From positions 1-47,170 of the forward strand of contig QYQB01000123.1 of the NCBI GenBank assembly GCA_007280275.1: a stretch of DNA of 47,170 bases, written 5' to 3'. Under the pieces are notes generated by a model. It was not told the DNA's origin. It ran no database searches and worked only from the letters and a program-made list of their open reading frames with translations. How positions within the stretch are numbered: the stretch's first letter is position 1; each line of letters opens with the position of its first letter. Made by a program: the position numbers and the translations under genes. This DNA is from a bacterium. Lineage in GTDB: Bacteria; Bacteroidota; Ignavibacteria; UBA10030. This document shows, piece by piece, positions 18,873-28,199 of the stretch.

Positions 18873-19697
18873 ATGATAGTAGATTATCATACGCACAACA
18901 GGCTCTGCAGACACGCACAAGGAGATCTCGAAGAGTATGTACAGGCAGCAATTCGGCTCGGGTTGGATGAAATCGGGTGCTCGGATCACGGCCCGCTTCC
19001 AGGTAACTATGATGCCCGCCATCGGATGACGGTGGAGGAGTTCTATGCTGACTACGGCCCGGCGGTCTCGGAAATGACTGAGAAGTACGCCAGGAAGATT
19101 CGAATCAGGCGTGCAATCGAAATCGACCATCTCGTTTGGGCCACCGATTGGAATCAGAAGTTCATCACCGAAAACGATTTTGATTTCGTGCTAGGATCGG
19201 TTCACTTTGTCGGACCATTAGGCCAAGAAAAACCTCTTTTCGGTCCCGAGTATGGGCAGCATGAACTCGAGTCGCTCTACGAAGGCTACTATCTGGCGAT
19301 TGCCGATTCGGCAAAGTCGGGAATGTTCGATATCATATCTCACTGTGATATCGTCAAGAAATTTGGGCCATGCACCAGCAAACGCGTTGACGAGTTGACC
19401 AGAGAGGCAATGACCCAGATCAAGAAGGCTGGCATTTGCATTGAGATCAACACGTCAGGGCTGCGGAAACCTGAAAAAGAGACTTATCCAGGCGAGGGTA
19501 TTCTGTCGATCGTCCGGGAATTGCACATTCCCCTCACTATCGGCTCCGATGCGCATACGCCGGAGGATGTCGGCCGGGATTTCGACGCCATTGTCGATCT
19601 CATGGAGGCCTATGGCAGAGGCAAGATTTCAGTTTTCGACAAACGACAGCGGACCGAAGTGAAGATCTCCAGACTGAGCCAGAACGGCACCAGGTAG
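18873..19697 (+). CDS. PHP-domain histidinol-phosphatase family protein
   Basis: MIVDYHTHNRLCRHAQGDLEEYVQAAIRLGLDEIGCSDHGPLP; GSVHFV; TIGSDAHTPEDVG. Confidence 0.9.
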   Translation: MIVDYHTHNRLCRHAQGDLEEYVQAAIRLGLDEIGCSDHGPLPGNYDARHRMTVEEFYADYGPAVSEMTEKYARKIRIRRAIEIDHLVWATDWNQKFITENDFDFVLGSVHFVGPLGQEKPLFGPEYGQHELESLYEGYYLAIADSAKSGMFDIISHCDIVKKFGPCTSKRVDELTREAMTQIKKAGICIEINTSGLRKPEKETYPGEGILSIVRELHIPLTIGSDAHTPEDVGRDFDAIVDLMEAYGRGKISVFDKRQRTEVKISRLSQNGTR

Positions 19698-19723
19698 TCA
19701 CAACACGATTGCGAGGCAATGCG

Positions 19724-20506
19724 ATGGGGTACCAGACATTGTTGGTAGAGAAGCGAAACCGGATCGCGTTCGTTACAATCAATCGGCCGGACAAACTTAA
19801 CGCCCTCAACGCACAAGCCAAAACGGAATTGAAGGCGGCGTTTGAGGGAATCAGGGATGACTCGGAAGTCGATGCGGTTGTTCTCACCGGGGCTGGTGAA
19901 AAGGGCTTTGTAGCAGGAACGGACATCAAGGAGCTGACACAGCTCGATGAGCAGTCAGGGAAGTCCTTCTCAGAAGGGGGACAAGCTGTTTTCAACCTAA
20001 TCGAGAATCTTGGAAAGCCTGTCATTGCCGCAGTAAACGGCTATGCACTCGGTGGTGGGACTGAGCTTGCCCTCGCTTGTCATATCCGCATAGCTTCTGA
20101 GAATGCAAAATTTGGCCAGCCAGAGGTCAATCTTGGGATAATCCCGGGTTATGGGGGAACCCAGCGCCTTGCCCGTCTCGTTGGAAAAGGAAGAGCTCTC
20201 GAGATGATCCTCAGCGGAGATCAGATCGACGCTCAGGAGGCTCTTCGTATCGGACTCGTCAACAAAGTCGTCCCTTTGCCGGACCTCTTGAAGACTGCTG
20301 AGGCTTTGGCGGCAAAGATTATCAGCAAAGGACAGATGGCAGTAAAGCTCGCTCTCCAGTCAGTGAATGCGACGCACGGACTTTCATTAGCGGCTGGTCA
20401 ATCGCTGGAAGCCGAGCTGTTCGGTCGCTGCTGCAAATCGGAAGATTTCAAAGAGGGCATCACCGCGTTCCTGGAGAAAAGGAAACCGGTCTTCAAGAAC
20501 AAGTAG
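19724..20506 (+). CDS. Enoyl-CoA hydratase/isomerase (crotonase) family protein
   Basis: NRPDKLNALNAQ, AVNGYALGGGTELALACHIRIASENAKFGQPEVNLGIIPGYGGTQRL. Confidence 0.95.
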   Translation: MGYQTLLVEKRNRIAFVTINRPDKLNALNAQAKTELKAAFEGIRDDSEVDAVVLTGAGEKGFVAGTDIKELTQLDEQSGKSFSEGGQAVFNLIENLGKPVIAAVNGYALGGGTELALACHIRIASENAKFGQPEVNLGIIPGYGGTQRLARLVGKGRALEMILSGDQIDAQEALRIGLVNKVVPLPDLLKTAEALAAKIISKGQMAVKLALQSVNATHGLSLAAGQSLEAELFGRCCKSEDFKEGITAFLEKRKPVFKNK

Positions 20507-20521
20507 TGGAGTGGAGGGTGT

Positions 20522-20542
20522 GACGAAAGACGTGAGACATAG
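20522..20542. repeat. Degenerate heptamer array (GACGAAA GACGTGA GACATAG)
   Basis: Three 7-nt units each starting GAC. Confidence 0.55.
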
Positions 20543-20547
20543 GTTGT

Positions 20548-20570
20548 AGCCCGAAATTCATTTCGGGGCT
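20548..20570. repeat. Short hairpin AGCCCGAAA-TTCA-TTTCGGGGCT
   Basis: Complementary arms with one extra G in the right arm, tetraloop TTCA. Confidence 0.6.
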
Positions 20571-20587
20571 GGTGTCAACTACATCTG

Positions 20588-20640
20588 AACTTGAAACTTT
20601 CAACTCAAAACTTGAAACTCTAAACTCACAACTCAGAACC
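20588..20640. repeat. Degenerate heptamer array, 7 units plus partial (AACTnnn)
   Basis: AACTTGA AACTTTC AACTCAA AACTTGA AACTCTA AACTCAC AACTCAG AACC. Confidence 0.9.
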
Positions 20641-20648
20641 GAACTATC

Positions 20649-22136
20649 ATGAGTCAACCGAAAAACACGGCAACCGACCAATCGAAAATAATGGAGAAGA
20701 TTGTCTCCCTGGCCAAACGGAAGGGTTTCGTCTATCAGTCGAGCGAAATATATGGCGGCCTGAATGGATGCTGGGACTACGGACCGCTCGGGGTGGAGAT
20801 GCTCAACAATCTCAAGCGACAATGGTGGAAGAGCATGACGTATCGCGAGAACATCGAGGGCATCGACGCGAGCATCCTGATGCACCCGCGGGTATGGGAG
20901 GCGTCCGGCCACGTGGAGAACTTCACAGACCCGATGGTCGATTGCAAGGGCTGCAAATCCAGGTATCGCCTCGATGTCCTCTTCGAGGATATGTCGGTGA
21001 AGCGAAAGAAAGAGGCCTTGCGGGAGATCGAGCCGGGGAAATTTGAAGGGCAGATCAAAGATGAGTTGGTCATCGAGGAATTCGCGAAGCGTGTCGCGAC
21101 AGACGCAGATGCTGCGAAGATGGTGGCGGTTCTCTCCTGTCCTAATTGCGGCAACAAGGGTACATTTACGGAGGCCCGCAAGTTCAATTTGATGTTCAAG
21201 ACATTCGTCGGACCTGTCGAGGATTCTTCCGCGGTCGTGTTTCTTCGCCCTGAGACAGCTCAGGGGATTTTTGTGAACTTCCTGAATGTCCAGTCAGCAG
21301 GAAGATTGAAGATCCCGTTTGGCATTGCTCAGATCGGCAAGGCGTTTCGAAACGAAATCAACACGAAAAACTTCCTTTTCCGGACCCGTGAATTCGAACA
21401 GATGGAGATGCAGTTCTTTGTGAAGCCGGGGACAGATGATGAGCAGTTCGAGTACTGGCGTTCCGAAAGGATGAAATGGTTTGTCGGGCTGGGCATGAAG
21501 GCGGAAAAACTCCAATGGCATCAGCACCCGAAGGACAAACTGGCCCATTATGCCAAGGACGCATACGACATCGAATACCAATTCCCGTTTGGGTGGGGCG
21601 AGATCGAGGGAGTCCACAACCGTACAGATTTTGACCTCTCCAGGCACGAGCAATACTCGGGCAAGAGTCTCAAGTACTTCGATGAGGTGACAAAAGAAAA
21701 GTTCACTCCCTTTGTCATTGAGACCTCGGCGGGAGCCAGCCGTTCATTTATGGCGTTCCTGGTCGATGCGTACAGTGAAGAAGAAGCTCCGTCGGCAGAA
21801 GGAGTGATGGAGACCCGCGTCGTTTTGAAACTCCATCCGAAACTGGCGCCGACGAAGGTTGCCATCTTCCCCCTGGTGAACCGCGACGGCATGCCGGAGA
21901 TGGCGACGAAGATCGAGGCCGACCTGCGACAACATTTCCGTGTGTTCTATGACGACAGCGGAGCCGTTGGCCGACGGTATCGGAGACAGGACGAAGCCGG
22001 AACGCCGTTCTGCGTGACGGTCGACTCGCAAAGCCTCCAGGATCAAACTGTCACGGTTCGTGAGCGGGATTCGATGAAGCAGGACCGAATTGCCGCTGCT
22101 GCCTTGCGCTCATATATCGCTGAGAGGTTGATGTAA
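20649..22136 (+). CDS. glyS: Glycyl-tRNA synthetase (single-chain dimeric type)
   Basis: VSLAKRKGFVYQSSEIYGGLNGCWDYGPLGVEMLNNLK; FLRPETAQGIFVNF; EQMEMQFFV. Confidence 0.97.
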   Translation: MSQPKNTATDQSKIMEKIVSLAKRKGFVYQSSEIYGGLNGCWDYGPLGVEMLNNLKRQWWKSMTYRENIEGIDASILMHPRVWEASGHVENFTDPMVDCKGCKSRYRLDVLFEDMSVKRKKEALREIEPGKFEGQIKDELVIEEFAKRVATDADAAKMVAVLSCPNCGNKGTFTEARKFNLMFKTFVGPVEDSSAVVFLRPETAQGIFVNFLNVQSAGRLKIPFGIAQIGKAFRNEINTKNFLFRTREFEQMEMQFFVKPGTDDEQFEYWRSERMKWFVGLGMKAEKLQWHQHPKDKLAHYAKDAYDIEYQFPFGWGEIEGVHNRTDFDLSRHEQYSGKSLKYFDEVTKEKFTPFVIETSAGASRSFMAFLVDAYSEEEAPSAEGVMETRVVLKLHPKLAPTKVAIFPLVNRDGMPEMATKIEADLRQHFRVFYDDSGAVGRRYRRQDEAGTPFCVTVDSQSLQDQTVTVRERDSMKQDRIAAAALRSYIAERLM

Positions 22137-22137
22137 C

Positions 22138-23340
22138 TTGCCTCCCGAAGGGTACCCCAGCCGACATACTGCGTACTCACTGCGATTGCAGCAGTACTGT
22201 GCATTTCTCCTGTTGTTCCTCATCTCATCGCCGGCGAAAGGTCAATGGATTGAAGATCCGGCGGTCGATGCCCGGGTTCAGCGAGGCATTGACTGCATCT
22301 ACAACATCGAATTCGAGAAGGCGGACAAAGAATTTGAGGAGGTCGTGCGCCTGGCGCCGGATCATCCCGCGGGGCATTTCTTCCAGGCAATGACAGAATG
22401 GTGGAGGATCCTGAGCAATTTCGATGATGAGTCCCGCGACAAAGGGTTCTACGCTATGCTTGACAAAGTCATCGATATGTGCGAGAAGCGACTCGACGAG
22501 AATGAGAATGATGTCACCGCGCTCTTTTTCAAAGGCGGTGCCGTCGGTTTCAGGGGAAGACTAAGGGCAAACAGGGGAGCGTGGCTGCTGGCTGCGAACG
22601 ATGGTCTGGTGGCCCTGCCGGCTGTGAGGAAGGCCAACAAGCTCGAGCCGGCGAACTATGATGTTCTTCTCGGGATGGGCATCTACAACTACTACGCTGA
22701 TGTCGTGCCGAGCCAGTACCCTGTGGTCAAGCCATTAATGATTTTCCTGCCGAGCGGGGAGAAGAAGAAGGGATTGGAGCAGCTTGAACTCGCTGCCCGG
22801 AAGGCCCGGTATGCGAAGGTGGAGGCGACGTACTTCCTGTTGCAGACCTACTTCTCCTACGAAAAGCAATACGTGCGGGCACTCGAGCTCGCCCGTGAGC
22901 TTCACAGCAAGTATCCGAAGAATCCGCTTTTCCATAGAATGTATGGACGGTGTTACGTGAGCCTCGGGTATTGGGCGGAGGCGTTCGAAATTTTCAACGA
23001 AGTCGAGGGACGGTTCCGGAATCACCAGGCCGGGTACGATGACTACGACGCGAGGGAAGCTTATTATTACATCGGTCGCCACTATTTTCTAGCCAGTCGA
23101 TTTGAAGAATCGCTGAAGAACCTCTATCGGTGTGACGAGATCTCGAGGAAGACAGACAAGAACGGGTCCTCCGGCTTTATGTCGATGGCGAATCTCACGA
23201 TTGGAATGATCTACGATCTTCAGAAAAAGCGCGGTTCAGCGCTCGCACAGTATCAGAAAGTGCTGAACATGAAAGAGTACGAAAACACGTACAGAGAAGC
23301 TCGCCGTTTCATGGAAAAGCCATACTCGAGGGCTCAATGA
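22138..23340 (+). CDS. Secreted TPR-repeat protein (start uncertain: TTG 22138 or TTG 22183)
   Basis: Signal-peptide-like LRLQQYCAFLLLFLISSPAKGQ; TPR repeats; overlaps the next start (ATGA). Confidence 0.8.
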   Translation: MPPEGYPSRHTAYSLRLQQYCAFLLLFLISSPAKGQWIEDPAVDARVQRGIDCIYNIEFEKADKEFEEVVRLAPDHPAGHFFQAMTEWWRILSNFDDESRDKGFYAMLDKVIDMCEKRLDENENDVTALFFKGGAVGFRGRLRANRGAWLLAANDGLVALPAVRKANKLEPANYDVLLGMGIYNYYADVVPSQYPVVKPLMIFLPSGEKKKGLEQLELAARKARYAKVEATYFLLQTYFSYEKQYVRALELARELHSKYPKNPLFHRMYGRCYVSLGYWAEAFEIFNEVEGRFRNHQAGYDDYDAREAYYYIGRHYFLASRFEESLKNLYRCDEISRKTDKNGSSGFMSMANLTIGMIYDLQKKRGSALAQYQKVLNMKEYENTYREARRFMEKPYSRAQ

Positions 23341-24083
23341 TCGTCCAAACGTTTCTCTTCGGACTTGCAGCAGCATTTGCCGAGATTCTTGGCGGCAGTC
23401 TTATCTATTTCGGGAAATCGTGGCCGAGGCGGGTGCAGGAAACATTGCTGGCGTTGGGGGCCGGATTCATACTCGCTCTGGTGTTCCTGAAACTCGTGCC
23501 GGAGAGCATTCGGGCAATTGGTGACACCGCGATGCTGTACTGTGTCCTGGGGTTTGCCACGATCCATTTCTTCGAACACACCATCGTCGGCCATTTCCAC
23601 TTCGGTGAAGAGACGCACAGCGATGTGATGGTGTCGAAGGTGGCCAGCCTGTCCGCTTTCTCAGGGCTGTTTGTACACGCTTTCTTTGATGGTTTTACCA
23701 TTTCCATTGGAATGCAGTTCGACTTCGGGATCGGGGTTCTCATCTTTCTCGCTGTGCTCTTGCACAAGTTCCCTGAGGGGCTCACCATCGGATCAATTGT
23801 TATTGCTGCGGGTTATTCTCGGAAAGCGGTGATGTTGTCAACTGTAGGATTGGCTGCGGCGACAATGCTCGGTGTCTGCACGCTCTTCATATTTCAGGGG
23901 ATAGGTGTTGAAGCGATCGGAGCCGGATTCGCTTTCTCGGCCGGCGTTGCTGTGTACGTGGGCGCGAGTGATCTCATCCCGGAGATCAACAAATCGAAAG
24001 ACCGGATTCCTCCGCTGGTGGTGTTCGCGGGTATGATTCTTTTCTACCTGAGCGACAGGATTCTGGAAAGCTTGGTTCGGTGA
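23337..24083 (+). CDS. ZIP-family metal transporter
   Basis: Polytopic; HAFFDGFTISIG and LHKFPEGLTIGSIVIAAGYSR signatures. Confidence 0.9.
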   Translation: MIVQTFLFGLAAAFAEILGGSLIYFGKSWPRRVQETLLALGAGFILALVFLKLVPESIRAIGDTAMLYCVLGFATIHFFEHTIVGHFHFGEETHSDVMVSKVASLSAFSGLFVHAFFDGFTISIGMQFDFGIGVLIFLAVLLHKFPEGLTIGSIVIAAGYSRKAVMLSTVGLAAATMLGVCTLFIFQGIGVEAIGAGFAFSAGVAVYVGASDLIPEINKSKDRIPPLVVFAGMILFYLSDRILESLVR

Positions 24084-24111
24084 CGGTTTGCGTGTGCGTT
24101 AAAGGGCAGGT

Positions 24112-25056
24112 CTAGAGGCTCATACCGACGGAAATCCTGTGCAGACTCCCGATCTTGCCGTAGGAGTTGAACGCATAGTCGAATACATATTCACCAAGAA
24201 GTATCCCCCCTCCCAGCGATATCCCCGCAAGTCCAGCACTCGTCCCAAGCTTCAGTTCCTTCCGTTGGTGGTTGTTGTATCCCACCCGCAGCCGGACTGA
24301 TTCGCTCATCAGGAACTCGGCTCCGAAAGAGAAGGCGCTGAAATGATCCAGGACCTTGTCCTGTTTGTCAGTTAGCCGGTGGAAGTTGAAATTCAGGAGA
24401 ACAGGGAGGTGTTCGGGGCGCTTGGTGATGCCGATGTTCACATCCAAGGGCAGCGATTCCTTGATCCCGGAATAGGATTTCAATTGCGTGCCAAGGGTCA
24501 GGACGCTTGCTCCGATGGTAATGTTCTGTGACGGGATCTGGTAGAGGATCCCTGCATCGATTGCAAGACCGGATGATTTGAACTCAGCGATGGACGAGTA
24601 AATCAGTTTCACGTTGAGGCCGACGCTGGTCACGTCGTCGATGGAACGGCCGACCCCTACCACGACGGCGAGGTCACGGGCACCGAATGTTCCGAGTGTG
24701 TTCATCGACTCGTCGGTCTCATTGAAGGACCCATAATCAACATAGATGATTCCGCCGGCCACGGTTCCGATCCCCTCGAAGTCGCGGGTGTACGAGAGAT
24801 ATCCCCCGTTCACGTCCATCAAATGTTTGAGGAAACCGGCAGAGCCTTTGGATTGGGTGAGAGTCGTCAGAGCGCCCGGGTTGTAGAAAAGCAGGTTCGG
24901 GTCGTTGGTCATCGAGACAAAGCTTCCGTTGAGTCCGGCGGCCCGCGCCCCAACATCGTTGCGGAGGAAACTGTATGTCCCTTTTTCCTGCGCGAAAGTC
25001 GCGGCAGCGAAGAAGCAGAGAACAAGAAAGGAAGCCCGGAGGTGTTTCATCATCAT
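24112..25056 (-). CDS. PorV/PorQ-family outer-membrane protein
   Basis: Signal peptide then [41 protein letters not shown]-terminal beta-barrel-like strands. Confidence 0.8.
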   Translation of the reverse strand: MMMKHLRASFLVLCFFAAATFAQEKGTYSFLRNDVGARAAGLNGSFVSMTNDPNLLFYNPGALTTLTQSKGSAGFLKHLMDVNGGYLSYTRDFEGIGTVAGGIIYVDYGSFNETDESMNTLGTFGARDLAVVVGVGRSIDDVTSVGLNVKLIYSSIAEFKSSGLAIDAGILYQIPSQNITIGASVLTLGTQLKSYSGIKESLPLDVNIGITKRPEHLPVLLNFNFHRLTDKQDKVLDHFSAFSFGAEFLMSESVRLRVGYNNHQRKELKLGTSAGLAGISLGGGILLGEYVFDYAFNSYGKIGSLHRISVGMSL

Positions 25057-25204
25057 CAATCTACCCAAATCGCTGCAGAATTTCAAGGATTCTGCAGGAG
25101 AGTTTCCCTTCGGTCCCGTAGCGGATGCGGAAAATTGCCGTTGCAGTTTTGAACAAATACTGCTACATTATAGAACAATTGAGAATGTAAAACTGGAGAG
25201 TTCG

Positions 25205-25462
25205 ATGAAGCCTGGAATACACCCTGACTATAAAAAAACGCTCGTTACCTGTGTCTGCGGCAACACATTCGAGACGCGCTCAACGACTGGAAATCAGCAC
25301 ATAGAAATCTGTTCGAATTGCCACCCCTTCTATACCGGGAAACAGAAACTCGTTGACTCCGCTGGCCGGATCGAGAGGTTCAACCGGAAATACGGAAAGA
25401 AAGCTGTGGCCGATGCGCCGGCGGAAGCCGCACCCGCGGCAGAAGCAGCTCCCACGGCATAG
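25205..25462 (+). CDS. rpmE: 50S ribosomal protein L31 (zinc-binding C+ type) with Ala/Pro-rich tail
   Basis: [27 protein letters not shown]...[29 protein letters not shown]. Confidence 0.97.
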   Translation: MKPGIHPDYKKTLVTCVCGNTFETRSTTGNQHIEICSNCHPFYTGKQKLVDSAGRIERFNRKYGKKAVADAPAEAAPAAEAAPTA

Positions 25463-25490
25463 GTCAACATTGAGGTTTTACGCATGAGTG

Positions 25491-25532
25491 TGCGGAATGT
25501 AATCGACAGATGCATTCCGCATTTTCTTTTCT
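25491..25532 (+). terminator. Rho-independent terminator after rpmE
   Basis: TGCGGAATG (25491-25499)/CATTCCGCA (25513-25521) then TTTTCTTTTCT. Confidence 0.9.
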
Positions 25533-25569
25533 TGCCGAACGCAAGAATCCATCAAATAATCAACAGACG

Positions 25570-26946
25570 ATGCAAGACCCGCTCCGAATGAGCATTGACG
25601 GCGATACATCTAACCTGTACCGGGGACCGCGGGGGACCGCTGTCAAGATCCTCAACCGGGTCGACCGATCCGACGCGTACCTTGACCGGCTCCTCGAGAC
25701 GGAAATGCGGAACACCGAGATGAACGAACTCGACAAGGGGCTGATGAATGAGATCGTCACGGGCATCGTACGGTGGCAGATGAAGGTGGACTGGGTTCTG
25801 ACCGGTTTCTTCCATGGCAATTTTACCAAGGCTGAAACAAACATCAAGAACGCCCTGCGAGTTGCCGTTTATCAAATCCTCTTCCTTGACAAGGTGCCGC
25901 ACTCTGCGGCAGTGAATGAATCGGTTGAATTCATCAAGCGACTCAGAGGCCAGAAGGTCGCCGACCTGGTCAACGGCGTGCTACGGAATATCGTTCGGAA
26001 CCTTGAGAATATCCGTTACCCCGATCCCAATGAGGACAAGATACAGCACTTGGCGGTTGTCGAGTCACACCCGAACTGGATAGTCAAACGCTGGGTGACG
26101 CGATATGGCTATGATGAAGCGAAGAAGCTCCTCGCGGCGAACAACGAGCGCCCCGACCTGACCCTGCGTGTTAATCGTCTGAAGATCGACTTCAATTACT
26201 TCTTGAACCAACTGGAGCAGCATCAGGTTCAATTTGCGAAGTCTGAATACCTCGACTTCTTCGTTCGGGTCAAGCACATGGCCGGGATCGGAGGATCGGA
26301 GATGTTCAAGCTGGGCTTTTTCGTTGTGCAGGATGAAAGTGCGGGGATTGCGGTACAGCTGCTTGATCCGAAGCCGGGAGATCGTGTAATCGATATGTGC
26401 GCAGCGCCAGGTGGCAAAACGACGTTTATCGGCGAAATGATGAAAAATGTGGGTGAAATCGTAGCCATCGACCGGTACGAGACACGGCTGAATCTGGTGA
26501 AGAGTGCTTGTCAGAGACTTGGCATTGCCAACGCGCATTTTATTGCATCGGATGCGGCCACGATTCAAACTGCACCGGCGGAGAGAGTCTTGGTGGATGT
26601 TCCCTGTTCCGGATTGGGGGTCCTTTCCAAGAAACCGGATGCGAAATGGAAACGCGAACCTGAGGATCTGATCAGACTTGTCCAAACCCAGAAAGCCATT
26701 CTTGAGAACGCAGCCAAGCACGTCAAGCCCGGAGGCGTTTTGGTTTACAGTACTTGCACGACTGAACCTGAGGAGAACTTCGACCTAATCACGAATTTCT
26801 TGGCGAACTACCCTGAATTCACAATTGATAACGCGAGCCAATTCGTGAAATCTCGCATTGTCACTCCAGAGGGATATGTCGAAACGTTTCCCCACCGCCA
26901 TTCGATGGATGGGTCATTCGCCATCAGATTGACGAAAGCTCCCTAA
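25570..26946 (+). CDS. rsmB: 16S rRNA (cytosine(967)-C5)-methyltransferase RsmB
   Basis: N-terminal NusB-like region; DMCAAPGGKTTFIGEMM; VDVPCSGLGVLSKKPDAKW; STCTTEPEEN. Confidence 0.93.
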   Translation: MQDPLRMSIDGDTSNLYRGPRGTAVKILNRVDRSDAYLDRLLETEMRNTEMNELDKGLMNEIVTGIVRWQMKVDWVLTGFFHGNFTKAETNIKNALRVAVYQILFLDKVPHSAAVNESVEFIKRLRGQKVADLVNGVLRNIVRNLENIRYPDPNEDKIQHLAVVESHPNWIVKRWVTRYGYDEAKKLLAANNERPDLTLRVNRLKIDFNYFLNQLEQHQVQFAKSEYLDFFVRVKHMAGIGGSEMFKLGFFVVQDESAGIAVQLLDPKPGDRVIDMCAAPGGKTTFIGEMMKNVGEIVAIDRYETRLNLVKSACQRLGIANAHFIASDAATIQTAPAERVLVDVPCSGLGVLSKKPDAKWKREPEDLIRLVQTQKAILENAAKHVKPGGVLVYSTCTTEPEENFDLITNFLANYPEFTIDNASQFVKSRIVTPEGYVETFPHRHSMDGSFAIRLTKAP

Positions 26947-27091
26947 GAGACCACAGCTTCAAAGTACTTTCCTTCCAGCGTTTTTCTCTCTATATTCACA
27001 CGGCGTTTGATGCCTGATGCGAGCTCGTCAGGACAAAGGCAAAGAACCGCGTTTTTCCTTTCCCGTCGACCAATCACCGAGGAGCACTGCA

Positions 27092-27961
27092 ATGAAACGG
27101 CTCATCACTGTCCTTGCCGGCATCACTGGATTCTTGATGTTCTTGCTTATGGTTGCAGATCCTCATGGCGGCAGAGGGAGAACTTCGTCCGATCCCTTCG
27201 CTTCGACGTTCTCGATTGTTGCCATCGATATGAACACAGGTGACGTTGGCGTCGCAGTCCAATCGAAGTTCCCGAACGTCCGTCCGATTGTCCCATGGGC
27301 TGAAGCCGGTGTTGGAGCAATCGCCACGCAGTCGTTTATCAATGTTTCGTATGGCCCAAAAGGGTTGGCGCTGCTTCGTAACGGCGCGACTGCAGAGGAA
27401 GCGCTGAAGATCCTGATAGCGAACGACACGAACCGCGACGTTCGTCAGGTGGGAGTTGTGGATACGAAGGGTAATTCTGCGAGCTGGACCGGCAAGGAGT
27501 GCTTTGACTGGGCCGGAGGCATCACTGGCTTGAACAGTGGTGGGAAGGGAGTGGTCATCACTGGGAATGGATTCGCGGCGCAGGGAAACACACTTGTTGG
27601 CAAAGAGACTGTAGAAGCCCTGGCGAAGTCGTTCCAGGAGACGAAAGGGACACTCGCGGACAAACTCGTGGCCGCAATTGTTGCAGGAGGGAAGGCCGGC
27701 GGCGATCGCAGGGGAGAGGAGTCTGCTGCCCTTCTTGTGAAGCGAAAGGGGGCCGGATACGACGGGACGACGGATGATCTCATCGACATCAGCATCTACG
27801 ACCACGCCAAACCGCTGCTGGAACTTGAACGTCTCTATCTTTTGCACAAGCTGTACTACTTCCGTACAGATCCAAAGAATCTCATCAAGATTGACCCCAT
27901 TCTCTGCAAAGAGCTCCAGACAATTCTCGGCAACAAAGCGTACAAAGGTTTCTTGTTCTAA
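27092..27961 (+). CDS. DUF1028-family protein (apparently truncated by an in-frame TAA)
   Basis: FSIVAIDMNTGDVGVAVQSKFPNVRPIVPWAEAGVGAIATQSF... DUF1028; the same frame stays open for 55 codons after the TAA. Confidence 0.88.
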   Translation: MKRLITVLAGITGFLMFLLMVADPHGGRGRTSSDPFASTFSIVAIDMNTGDVGVAVQSKFPNVRPIVPWAEAGVGAIATQSFINVSYGPKGLALLRNGATAEEALKILIANDTNRDVRQVGVVDTKGNSASWTGKECFDWAGGITGLNSGGKGVVITGNGFAAQGNTLVGKETVEALAKSFQETKGTLADKLVAAIVAGGKAGGDRRGEESAALLVKRKGAGYDGTTDDLIDISIYDHAKPLLELERLYLLHKLYYFRTDPKNLIKIDPILCKELQTILGNKAYKGFLF

Positions 27962-28129
27962 GATGGTCCCGTCAGCGGTATGTTTGACGCAAAAACGAAG
28001 AAAGCACTGCAGGATTTCATGGGATGGGAAAACTACGACATCCGAATTCGTGATGATGATCAGATTGACCGTGAAGTGCTGGACGATATCAGAAAGAACC
28101 ATACAGAGTGGAAATCCAGGAAGAAGTGA
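27962..28129 (+). pseudogene. In-frame continuation of DUF1028 protein (putative peptidoglycan-binding-like C-terminal region) beyond the TAA
   Basis: DGPVSGMFDAKTKKALQDFMGWENYDIRIRDDDQIDREVLDDIRKNHTEWKSRKK* in the same frame as 27092..27961. Confidence 0.75.
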
Positions 28130-28199
28130 TGAAGCTGAATTTTTCGCTGTTCAAGAAGACGCTGCTTCGTCGAACAAACTGAAGGGATAGACAACGACA

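Noticed and set aside
27074-28102. 342-aa minus-strand ORF
   Set aside because: Antisense to the DUF1028 gene with no recognisable motif.
28129-28182. 17-codon ORF MKLNFSLFKKTLLRRTN with TGATG overlap to the DUF1028 tail
   Set aside because: Too short and without supporting evidence; listed only as a possible leader peptide.
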